A stretch of DNA of 21,860 nt, taken from assembly GCA_002887195.1 (NCBI GenBank), contig PJAB01000697.1, forward strand, positions 1 through 21,860. The letters are read 5' to 3'. Source of the stretch: Chrysochromulina parva (lineage: Eukaryota; Haptophyta; Prymnesiales; Chrysochromulinaceae). This document shows positions 1 through 7,653 of the stretch, in pieces. Position 1 is the first letter of the stretch. Each line of letters opens with the position of its first letter. The translations under genes and the position numbers were made by a program. The notes beneath the pieces are model-generated. The model had not been told where the DNA came from. It ran no database searches and saw only the letters and a list, made by a program, of their open reading frames with translations.

Positions 1-8
1 ACATTTGA

Positions 9-90
9 GATACATCAGGATACATGAGGGATACATGTATCCTTCAGGATACACGCAGGATACATCACGATACATCAGGATACGTATCCT
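9..90. repeat. Degenerate 10-bp tandem repeat with nested palindromes
   Basis: About seven copies of a 10-11 bp unit close to GATACATCAG run head to tail from 9 to 90. Two perfect palindromes lie inside: GGATACATGTATCC at 29-42 and CAGGATACGTATCCTG at 76-91. The complement of the unit reads TGATGTATC, so it shares its TGATG start and 10-bp period with the intron repeats near 8791 and 18177. The array is followed by C-rich DNA and a candidate 3' splice site at 131-132, so it may lie in the 3' part of an intron whose gene is off the left edge. Confidence 0.75.
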
Positions 91-132
91 GATAACAAAC
101 CCCCCCAAACTCGATAACAACCCCCCCCGCAG

Positions 133-212
133 CCCGCGCCTTCCAGGGCGTCGACGTCGGCCTATACGAGCACGCCCTCAGGCTGTGGTGCATGGCTGGC
201 ACCTCACCTTAA
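133..212 (+). other. Possible terminal exon of a gene entering from the left
   Basis: The sequence TGATAAC, C-runs and then CCGCAG end at 132, which looks like a branch site, pyrimidine tract and AG acceptor. Reading from 135 gives RAFQGVDVGLYEHALRLW, then CMAGTSP and a TAA stop at 210-212. The residue mix looks like real protein, and the RAFQGVDVGLYE part occurs again in an open frame at 566-601. I do not recognise the family. No upstream exon is in the window, so the exon call rests only on the splice-like signal and the repeated peptide. Confidence 0.3.
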
Positions 213-601
213 CCATGCGACCCCATGGCGGACGATGCGACATGCAAGCCGTGAGTTCGCGCGGCGCGGCCCTTGCACAAATGGCGCATCGGGCGGCGGA
301 CAAGAGCGGCGCGGACGGCTTCGCCCACGCCTTCCAGTTATTCATTCACGGTAACAATGCTCAGGTTGAGTCCTGCACTGGACTTGTCGCACCTGCCGAG
401 GGATGGCCTGTGGACTTGTCGCACCTGCCGAGGGATGGCCACCTGCCGAGGGATGGCCACGTCTTCCATAAGGACGACCTGTTCGTGTTCCAGTTTCTCG
501 GCGAGCTTCTTGTCGACGAGCATGGCAGCCGGCTGCTGCGCGCGCATCGCACGTATAAGATCGCACGCGCCTTCCAGGGTGTCGACGTCGGCCTATACGA
601 G
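135..601 (+). repeat. 36-bp direct repeat pair, 431 bp apart
   Basis: Bases 135-170 and 566-601 match over 36 bp with one difference (C at 149, T at 580). Both copies can encode RAFQGVDVGLYE, but the 431-bp offset puts them in different frames of the + strand. Copy two lies at the end of an open frame that closes at 626-628 and whose upstream part includes FQFLGELLVDEHGSRLL. This suggests duplication of a gene segment, leaving one functional or decayed copy beside the other. Confidence 0.7.
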
Positions 602-628
602 GCCCCGGGGAGGTCATCTGCATACTGA
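242..628 (+). pseudogene. Coding-like fragment of unknown family, possibly decayed
   Basis: An open frame runs from before 242 to TGA at 626-628. The part around 300-360 (GADGFAHAFQLFIHGN) and the part around 463-601 (HKDDLFVFQFLGELLVDEHG and onward) have protein-like composition. The two are separated by the non-coding-looking repeats at 380-458. The frame shares RAFQGVDVGLYE with the fragment at 135-170. The longer open frame upstream begins at TTG and crosses the 10-bp repeats, so it is not a credible start. I could not assign a family. It could be a broken gene copy or exons of a gene whose repeat is intronic. Confidence 0.25.
380..458. repeat. Nested tandem repeat (32-bp and 18-bp units)
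   Basis: GGACTTGTCGCACCTGCC plus 11 more bases (29 bp in all) occurs at 380-408 and 412-440, a 32-bp period. Its second half, ACCTGCCGAGGGATGGCC, is repeated once more directly at 441-458, an 18-bp period. Neither 32 nor the mixed pattern preserves a reading frame cleanly, so these look like replication-slippage products rather than protein repeats. Confidence 0.85.
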
Positions 629-762
629 TCATTGGCCTGGCCCTCTTCTATCCGATTTTTGCGGCCCACCTACAAGATGACAAGTGTCGTCTAGCCTTTA
701 CGCGTTTCTTGGAATTTCGCCCATCGGGCGGCAGGGAGAGCAGGAAGGGCGACACGTTCACA

Positions 763-1010
763 ATGGAGGAGGCCGAGGCAGCTGCAAAAGCTGATGGGCT
801 TGTCCTTGTACGCTCAAGGACGAATGGAGAGCCGAGGCCGAAAACATACTCGAGATATATGTCGCTAGATCAAGCCGAGCTGCTCGCGAACATCAAGCAA
901 GGCAGCCTGCCAGGCTGCGGCGCCCGCGCGTTCGAACGCTGCCTGGCTGAGGTCGTTCGCGAAAGAGCCTTCGGCGGACGCACGCTCGCGCGCTGCCGCG
1001 CTCGTACGAT
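763..1010 (+). pseudogene. Weak AP2-associated fragment in an otherwise gene-poor stretch
   Basis: From the ATG at 763 the frame reads EEAEAAAKADGLVLVRSRTN. This resembles the stretch that precedes AP2/ERF-like domains in many algal proteins (EA..AEGL.LVRS..N), but the expected GFKGV... core does not follow; instead the frame continues with SRYMSLDQAELLANIKQG and then Ala/Arg-rich sequence with no recognisable domain. The open frame continues past 1511 in a frame different from Sec23. I read it as a fragment or chance open frame. The rest of 629-1510 shows nothing else I can support apart from being the 5' flank of the Sec23 gene. Confidence 0.2.
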
Positions 1011-1510
1011 CGTGCGTGGGCGCGACGCGCCGGCGCTCCCGCGCCATACCCATACCGTCTGCGCCGCCCACCTTGGGCCGCGGCCGCCCAAACAGCCCGT
1101 TTGGCGTTCGCGCACGCCACCGGGGATGGGTGAGCACGCTCCGAGCTGGAGAGCGCTTGACCACCCTCACCAGCCCGCCGCTCGACCAGAATGTCCGAGC
1201 GCGCGCCCCGCCTCGCGCCCTCCCCGCCTCGCACTTGACGGACGGTCGGCGTATGGCCGCGAAAGCCCCGCGTGCGAGGAGCCATGGAAATCCTATGACG
1301 CGCGCTCAGCGGTAGTAAAAGTGGCCTCGACAGTCTTGGCTACCAATCCCCACCTACGTACATGTCCCCCCTTTCCCCTCATCCCCCCAATTGCATGCGA
1401 GACTTACCGAGCGCGATCCGAACCACACACGTCATCTCGTGCCGCAGGGTCATCAGAGGCTGCGTTGCTCCTCCTCGACGCTTTGGAGGCGCTTTTCGGT
1501 GCGATCGACG

Positions 1511-3091
1511 ATGACAAGGACGCGGCTCGTTGTGCTCATGCTCTGCGCCTTCGTTGGTGCGCACGCGCGACCCGCGCTACTGCGCTGGCGTGGCGGCCAA
1601 CAGCAGCAAGGCGACGGCGCCCCGAGGCCGCCTCCCGATGGCCGGCCGCAGCCTCCGGCGCCGCAAGGCTCGCGGCCGATGCCGCCGCCGCGCCGGCCAC
1701 CAGAGCCGCAGCAGCGCTTGCCGCCCTCGCCCCAGCCAGGGCCAGGGAGTGACTTCGGCCTGCTCGAGGAGCGCACGGGCGTGCGCCTCTCGTGGCACGC
1801 GTGGCCCTCGTCACGCGAGGCAGAGGAGGCACTCGCCGCGCCGGTCGGCCTGCTCTTCACGCCTCTGCGGCCCATCGAGCAGCTCGAGCGGCTGCCGCAG
1901 GAGCCCGTGCGCTGCGAGAACTGCGCGGCCGTGCTCAACCCGTTTGCGTACGTGGACCTGCAGCAGCAGCGCTGGCGCTGCCCGATCTGCGGCGAGTGGT
2001 CGCGCTTGCCGCCCGCGCTCGCGGCCGCAGCTTCACACACGCACGCACCTCCCGCTGAGCTCGACCCTGCGCACGCCACCATCGAGTACGTGCTGCCAGA
2101 ACGCGCTCAGGACGGCGCGAGCTGCAGCACGGCCGCGCTGCTCTTCGTCGTCGACTGCTCGCTCAGCTCGGAGGAGCTCGAGCAGTTGCAGACGACTCTC
2201 GAGAATGTGGTGGCGAAGCTCCCTCCCGCCACGCTCGTCGGACTGATCACGTTTTCGGACGCAGTCGAGGTGCATGAGCTTGGGCACCCACTCGGACCGC
2301 GGCTGTGGCGGCTACCGCTCGGCATGGCCGAGGGCGCGCCGGCCGCCCTCCAAGCCACGCTCGGCATCGCCGCACCCGCCGCCGAGCCCGTCGCCGTCGC
2401 ACCTGAGCCAGTGCGCTCACCGCCGCCGCAGCAGTGGCAGCAGCAGCCGCAGCAGCCGCCGCCGCCACAGCAGCAGCAGCAGCGCTGGCAGCAGCAGCAG
2501 CAGCCGCCGCCGCCTCAGTCGGGCTTCCCACAGCCGCCGCCGTCTTGGGGACAGCAGCAGCCCCCACATGGCGGCTTCCCCGGAGCCCCTGGACTGAGCC
2601 CCACGGGCGCTGCCCCGGGCGCTGGTATGGCTCCCGGCTGGCATGCAAATGGATGGGCCGCTGATGTCGCTGGCACGGGTCCCTGGCGAGGCGGCTCTGC
2701 ACAGGAATGGTTGGGCGGCGGCATGGGCGGCGGTATGGGAGGCGGTATGGGCGGCGGCATGGGCGGCGGCATGGGAGGCGGCATGGGCGGCGGCATTGGC
2801 GGCGGCATGGGAGGCGGCATGGGAGGCGGCATGGGCGGCATGGGCGGCGGCATGGCTGGCTATCCTCCGCCCGGATGGATGCCGGGGCACGACGCGCCAG
2901 GTGCCTACCAGGTGCCACATCCCGGCAGCGGCCTGCCGGTGCATCCCACCGCCCCAACCGCTCCCAACCTCGCCGCCATCGCCGCCGCCGCCGCCAAACG
3001 CTTCTTCGTTCCCGCATCCTCTTTTGACGTCGCTGCTGCCCTCGGTGCGCGCCATGACACGTGCAGCCCCCGATCCGCAGCGACGCGTGCA

Positions 3092-3128
<37 letters not shown>

Positions 3129-4915
3129 GCGGGCGGGCGGTGCCGCCGGTGCCGAGCGCCGATGCCGCAGCAGAGACGGGTGCACCCGCGTCCAACCCCC
3201 ACTTGCCGCCCAACCCCGCCAACACGGGCGGCGGCCGCGCTGGCAGCGGCATGGCCGCGGGCGTTGGCGCTGCCGCCGACCCGAATGCCTGGGCGGCGGC
3301 GCAGCAGCCAGGCTGGGCAGTCGCACCACCCAAGCCCGGCGGACGTATCGCCGCCGCCGCCGCGGCCGCGGCCGCTAAGCAGGCGGCACAGGGTGCGGAG
3401 GTTGGCGCCGAGGACGGCAAGCGGCCACCTCGGTGCACGGGCGGCGCGCTCGCCGCCGCGGCGGCCCTCCTCGAGAGCTGCCTGCCCGATGGCGGCGCGC
3501 GCGCGATGCTGTTCACTGGGGGGCCCTCCGTGGGCGGCGAGGGGGCCATCGTCGAGGCCGACCTGGCTGTGCCCCTACGTTCACACCACGAGATCCAGAA
3601 TAAGAAGAGCGTGGGTGCGCGCGCCCGTGTGGGCGCCTTTTACCGTCGGATCGCCGAGCGTGCGACCGAATGCGGCCACGCCATCGACCTCATCGCGGCG
3701 TCTCTGGAGGAGACGGGACTGCACGAGATGGCGAGCTGCGTGCTACTCACCGGGGGTGTGGCGCTCCAAGCGGAGACCTTTGGCGCGCCGCACCTTCGCG
3801 CCTCGCTGTCGCGCTTGCTGCAGTGCGATGAGCGAGGGCAGCTCGCGCTTGGGTTTCGGGCCGCCCTCGAGCTTCGCACCTCCAAGGAGTGCTCCGAAAT
3901 CACCGTCCTCGGCTCCGGCGGCAGCGGCAGCGGCTCCGGCGGTAGCGGCGGCGGCGGCGGCGGCGGCGTCGAGATGACAGAGGCGGGGCGCGCGCGCACC
4001 TTCCGCTGGTCGGTAGGTGCCCTCGCGCCCCACTACACGACCGCGGCCACCCTGAAGCGTTCGACCGAGAAGGGCGCGCCCGAAGCCTCCCAGTTCCTCC
4101 AACTGTCCGCCAGCTACATGCATGCGGACGGCGGCCGGCGCGTGCGCGTGAGCACGCTGCGGCTGCCGCGGCTGCCATCGGGTGTGCCCACTCGCCAGCT
4201 GCTCCCGGCCTTCGACCAGCAAGCCGCCGCGGCGCTCATGATTCGGCAGGCGGCTGGTGAGGCCCACGACGGCGCCACCACGCCCGAGCTCCTCACGTCG
4301 ATTGACCGGAGGCTCATCAAGGTGATGCGCGCGCTGTGCGCCTTTGCCAAGGGGGAGCCATCAAGCGTGGCGCTGCCGCCGCAGGCGGGCATGCTTCCGG
4401 GGCTCATCTTTCACCTACGTCGCTCGCCGGCCGTCCGCACCACGAACCTGTCGCCGGATGAGACGGCCTACTTTCGGCACCTCGTGGGCACGCTCGGGGT
4501 CTTCTCCGCCCTGGTACTCGTGCAGCCCACGCTCTCCGCCTACGAGCGCGGCCGGCAAGCCACCCCGCTTCAGCTCGATCCGTCCGCCATGCTGCCGGAG
4601 CGCTCGTTGCTTCTGGATACGTTCACCAAGCTCATCCTGTGCCACGGCGCACACATCGCCCAATGGCGGCGCTCGGCGGCCAGCGCCAAGCCGGGCGCTC
4701 AACACGGCGCTTCATCCGACCCGGAGCTCGAAGCGATCGTGGCGAGTGGGCGCAAAGACCTCGAGGCGCTCGCCGCGGCACGCTTCCCGGCGCCCGAGGT
4801 CTTCGAGTGCGATCAGTACGGCTCCAAGGCGCGCTACCTCGTGCAGAAGCTCAATCCGGATGTGCCTCTTGTCGAGTTCTTGCAGGGGCTCTATAAGGCC
4901 ATCGTCGCATCCTGA
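1511..4915 (+). CDS. SEC23: Sec23-like COPII coat subunit with N-terminal leader
   Basis: Sec23 is the GTPase-activating subunit of the inner COPII coat; it binds Sar1-GTP and Sec24 on ER exit sites. The 1134-residue product has the family's parts in order: GVRLSWHAWPSS, a zinc finger (C135, C138, C157, C160), the trunk start LLFVVDCS near 210, GARAMLFTGGP near 660, FDQQAAAALM near 900, the gelsolin-like HLRRSP near 967, and GSKARYL (R1108), the place of the Arg finger that reaches Sar1. Animal and yeast Sec23 are about 770 residues. The excess is mainly one insertion in the trunk (Gln/Pro, Gly-Met repeats, poly-Ala), plus a Ser/Gly run near 801-819. I start at 1511, the first in-frame ATG, with A at -3; the frame upstream opens only at TTG. 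The first 82 residues have no Sec23 counterpart, and residues 1-19 look like a signal peptide ending AHA. A start at 1679 would remove it. Confidence 0.93.
2714..2854 (+). repeat. 12-bp coding minisatellite (Gly-Gly-Gly-Met) in Sec23
   Basis: About twelve units of GGCGGCGGCATG, with GGA/GGT synonymous variants, one ATT variant (Ile) and one short unit missing a Gly codon, encode residues 402-448. The period keeps the frame. It sits inside the large low-complexity insertion of the Sec23 trunk, after a Gln/Pro-rich block at about 2430-2520 and before poly-Ala runs near 3090-3126 and 3349-3378. Confidence 0.95.
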
Positions 4916-5703
4916 TAGCTCAGTTGTTGCGTGGCCGGGCGTCGGGGTCGCGTGTAAGTAACAACCGCATCGCGTGTTTGAATGCAAGTTGGCGGGGCAC
5001 CGGGGCTGTTTACTGTACGAATTCGAATACGGACGCAATCGCGTTGAGGGATCTGAGTAATATCATGTGTGAATCATGTGTGGAGCGATATCCGGCACTG
5101 CGTCCACTCTTGACTGACGCACCCGTGCTCATCAAACAATCCATACCCACATCCGCAATACGCTCTGGCTCTATCGGACTCGTAAGCACATCGTCGATTG
5201 ACTCACGCCGCACACCGCTTTTGCGCGGCGGCCCGCGGCGGACCATCTCGTCTCTGCGGGTTACCGTCCGGGTGCGGACTCGTCATCTGCATCATAGATG
5301 TGTCCACGCACGCGTCAAGGACGAGGACGAGCCACGGCATCAATAGATAGGATAGTTCATCGCACAAGGACGTGACGGCTCAGAGGAACACGGACCGATT
5401 GAATCGCTCCTCGGGGACGCTTGATTGCATCGCTCATCGAGGAAGCTTCGAGGCTCGCGCGTTGACGCAGCAGAGCTCTCGAGCACGACAGGTGGCGCGA
5501 TGCACCGAGCCAAGCATGCAGGGCCAGATGCATGCACCGAGCCAAGCATGCAGGGCCAGATGCATGCACCGAGCCAAGCATGCAGGGCCAGATGCAGCGC
5601 CTGCCGCAGGGCTCAGCCCACGGTCACGGCGCGGCTCGGCTCCTCATCTGCTGATAGACTTTGCAATCGGCGCCACTGGCACAGTGCAAGCCTCGTGGGC
5701 GCC
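4916..5703. other. Convergent intergenic region
   Basis: This 788-bp stretch separates the 3' ends of the Sec23 gene (+) and the minus-strand gene ending at 5704. It holds both 3' ends and the minisatellite at 5501-5596. Its open frames begin at non-ATG codons or cross the minisatellite, and I see no conserved protein or RNA gene. It is less GC-rich than the coding regions around 4960-5180. Confidence 0.6.
5501..5596. repeat. Three perfect 32-bp tandem repeats
   Basis: The unit begins TGCACCGAGCCAAGCATGCA and ends GGGCCAGATGCA. It is repeated three times without a mismatch (5501-5532, 5533-5564, 5565-5596). The unit junction makes ATGCATGCA, and GCATGC occurs inside each copy, so the array is rich in short palindromes. 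Perfect identity points to recent expansion. It lies between two convergent genes, about 110 bp downstream of the minus-strand stop codon at 5704. Confidence 0.95.
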
Positions 5704-7383
5704 TCAGACGGCGACCGCGTTGCGCTTAAAGTTACGGCCCCTCTTGAGTCGTTTCTCGCCTTTCCTCGCGCTCAGGAGCTCCTTGCTGACGTGTTGCCCC
5801 TTGTCCTTTCCTCCTTTGGCCGGCTTCTCGTTCTCGTCTGGCTTCTCTCCGTCCTTGTGGGCCTTGCCCTTCTTGGCCGCGCCCTTGCCCTTGAAGGTCG
5901 CGGCGCCGATCGGCCGATTGGGCGCGACGAAACTTGACGAATTCTCATCGCCGGGCGCGACGAAACCCTCGCCCTGCCCCGGCTCGTGGCGCCACGAGGC
6001 AAAGAAGGCGTTCGCCTTCAGCTCGCCAAGTGCGGAGCGCTTGCCGCCATCGGGCCTGTCCGCTTCAGCGGCGTCGGCGATGGCGTCGGCCGCATTCGTC
6101 GCAGGCGCCGTGCGGAAGCCGAAGAGCGCCGCTAATGTGGGTGCCGGCGTGCGCGGGGCAGCGGGCGGCGCGGCAGGCAGGCAGAACGCCGCCGCCGCGC
6201 CCGCGATAGCGGCCGTCTCGACGAGCTTCGCGGTGTTGGGGGTATGACCGAGGGCTGCGGAGAGGGCGTGGGCAGCTCCGGCGGCCGCACGCGCCATCTC
6301 GGCCAGCGTCGAGCGCGCCGGATGGACGCAGGGCTGTGAATTCACATCGCAGGGCTGGGCGATGGGCGCGGGCGGCGGTGCCGAGTCCTCCGCGCCGCCC
6401 GTGGACGTATACGTGAGCAGGGGCGTGCGCGGGTAGTAAGGGGTGGCCAGGCGCATTGGGCCTTTCGTACCGCGCGCCCTTGGCCCTGGGGTGTGTTTCG
6501 GAGTTCTTGCAAAGGCTGACCCACCGAAAGACCAGGACGCCAGGTCAGCCTTGGCATGGACACCCTCGTCATTGGCTACAGTCCACGCGAGTTTACGTGC
6601 CGGTCGCACCACCGGGGTGTTTGTCGGCGCGCCCGGAGTTGGCGCGCGCACGTCCTTGCTGACGGCCCAGTCCTTGCTGAAAGCCCACGACAGGTCAGCC
6701 TCGCCAACGACGGCCTCATCGTCTCCGTATTCGTCTCCGTATTCGTCTCCGTATTCGGATTCGTCGATCGCATCGATGTTCGTCGGCTTCAGAGCCACGC
6801 GCTCCCAAGTCCCATCCACCTGCACATGGTAACGGCTAATCTTCTCGTCGTACGAGAGCACGCGCGCCGTGCACCAATTGAGGTCCGCACGCGCTACCAA
6901 GCCGATCATGCGCACAAGCGCACCGGCGGCGAGCATGTCATCAGGGGCCTGGGCTGCCGCCGCTGGGGCGTCGGCGGAGGGCCCTTTCGGCGCTGCGGCC
7001 GCCGCCTCGGCCTCGACCTCGTCCGCTTCTCTTCTCAGCCGATCGACCCGCCTCTGCAACTTGATCTTTTGAATCTGCGTCAAGTCAGCATCGGCCAACT
7101 CAGCCTCGGCATCGAGCACCGCAGCTCGAGCCGCATTTGCCTTTGCCCAGGGATCGGTCGCCTTGCTTGGCTCCGTTGCTGGCTTCGGCGGCGTCGTCGC
7201 AGGCTTGCGCGCACTCATCTGCTGCTCAACCTTCTTCATCATCTGCACTTGCTCGAGGCTCTTGGCCTGAGCCTTGAACCGGAAGCCGCCTCGCGTCGCG
7301 TTCGCGTCGCGAGGTGTGGCAACCCAGGACTCAAGACCTTCGTCGCTGCGGCTGGTCAAGAGCGCCTCTTCGCTGTTCGGCAT
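5704..7383 (-). CDS. Unknown protein with SH3-like module and basic tail
   Basis: The 559-residue product matches no family I know as a whole. I start at the ATG at 7383 (A at -3); the open frame extends to a GTG at 7497, which is not a credible eukaryotic start. Visible parts: a helical, charged stretch at about 80-130 (LTQIQKIKLQRRVDRLRREA) that may form a coiled coil; a compact module at about 155-205 (GALVRMIGL ... VALKPTNI) of the same kind as two modules in the ankyrin/RING gene of this window; three DEYG repeats at about 211-221; two similar segments, ADLSWAFSKDW near 229 and ADLASWSFGGSAF near 279; several TP sites; and a Lys/Gly-rich tail ending in KRLKRGRNFKRN, a likely nuclear signal. 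A nuclear scaffold or chromatin role is only a guess. It is divergent from the dioxygenase gene. Confidence 0.75.
   Translation of the reverse strand: MPNSEEALLTSRSDEGLESWVATPRDANATRGGFRFKAQAKSLEQVQMMKKVEQQMSARKPATTPPKPATEPSKATDPWAKANAARAAVLDAEAELADADLTQIQKIKLQRRVDRLRREADEVEAEAAAAAPKGPSADAPAAAAQAPDDMLAAGALVRMIGLVARADLNWCTARVLSYDEKISRYHVQVDGTWERVALKPTNIDAIDESEYGDEYGDEYGDDEAVVGEADLSWAFSKDWAVSKDVRAPTPGAPTNTPVVRPARKLAWTVANDEGVHAKADLASWSFGGSAFARTPKHTPGPRARGTKGPMRLATPYYPRTPLLTYTSTGGAEDSAPPPAPIAQPCDVNSQPCVHPARSTLAEMARAAAGAAHALSAALGHTPNTAKLVETAAIAGAAAAFCLPAAPPAAPRTPAPTLAALFGFRTAPATNAADAIADAAEADRPDGGKRSALGELKANAFFASWRHEPGQGEGFVAPGDENSSSFVAPNRPIGAATFKGKGAAKKGKAHKDGEKPDENEKPAKGGKDKGQHVSKELLSARKGEKRLKRGRNFKRNAVAV
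6719..6754 (-). repeat. 12-bp tandem repeat coding for DEYG
   Basis: TCGTCTCCGTAT is repeated three times without mismatch at 6719-6730, 6731-6742 and 6743-6754. Read on the minus strand it gives the acidic repeat E-Y-G-D just after the SH3-like module of the unknown protein. The period keeps the frame. Confidence 0.9.
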
Positions 7384-7653
7384 TTTGCTATCGGGGCGAA
7401 AATTGAACCCCTTCGGGGACCCTTCGGGCGCTCGCCTCTTGGGGAAATCAGTGGGAAATCCGCAAAGACGATTTTGAGTCGTGCCTCCGCACAGCACCCC
7501 TTTCTCACTCCCTTTTGCTCCAATCTTCTCCCCTCGGGTGTCGATTATCCAGAGTATGCGTCTTGCCGAGAGGGCAATTTAACGTGAACGTGAACGTGAT
7601 TATCCAGAGACGAAACCTAACCGCTAATTGAACGCTACCGGTAATAGAGGAAT
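7384..7653. promoter_or_regulatory. Divergent promoter region with 12-bp direct repeats
   Basis: These 270 bp lie between the ATG of the minus-strand gene (7383) and the ATG of the dioxygenase (7654), so both promoters must be here or in overlapping 5' ends. GATTATCCAGAG occurs twice, at 7543-7554 and 7598-7609, 55 bp apart. The second copy is directly preceded by three copies of AACGTG (7581-7598), which contain ACGT cores. The repeats look like factor-binding sites; that reading is inference, and I see no clear TATA box. Confidence 0.4.

Noticed and set aside
1..460. CRISPR-like or mobile-element terminal repeats at the left edge
   Set aside because: The units are contiguous tandem repeats without spacers, and there are no terminal inverted repeats or transposase frame next to them.
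1391..1510. Forty extra residues at the N-terminus of Sec23
   Set aside because: The frame opens at TTG and the segment has no ATG or Sec23 similarity; the ATG at 1511 is the first credible start.
2247..3329. 360-codon antisense frame opposite Sec23
   Set aside because: It is Arg/Ala/Pro-rich, a shadow of GC-rich low-complexity coding sequence, with no domain.
4924..5346. 140-codon frame after Sec23
   Set aside because: It opens at TTG just after the Sec23 stop and has no recognisable sequence; treated as intergenic.
5372..6247. 291-codon + strand frame
   Set aside because: It begins in intergenic DNA, crosses the 32-bp minisatellite and then runs antisense to the minus-strand gene; no family resemblance.
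7384..7497. Longer N-terminus of the unknown minus-strand protein
   Set aside because: It would start at GTG (7497). The ATG at 7383 has a good context.
6556..7587. 343-codon + strand frame over the divergent promoter
   Set aside because: It is antisense to the 5704-7383 gene and lacks recognisable domains; composition follows the opposite strand's codons.
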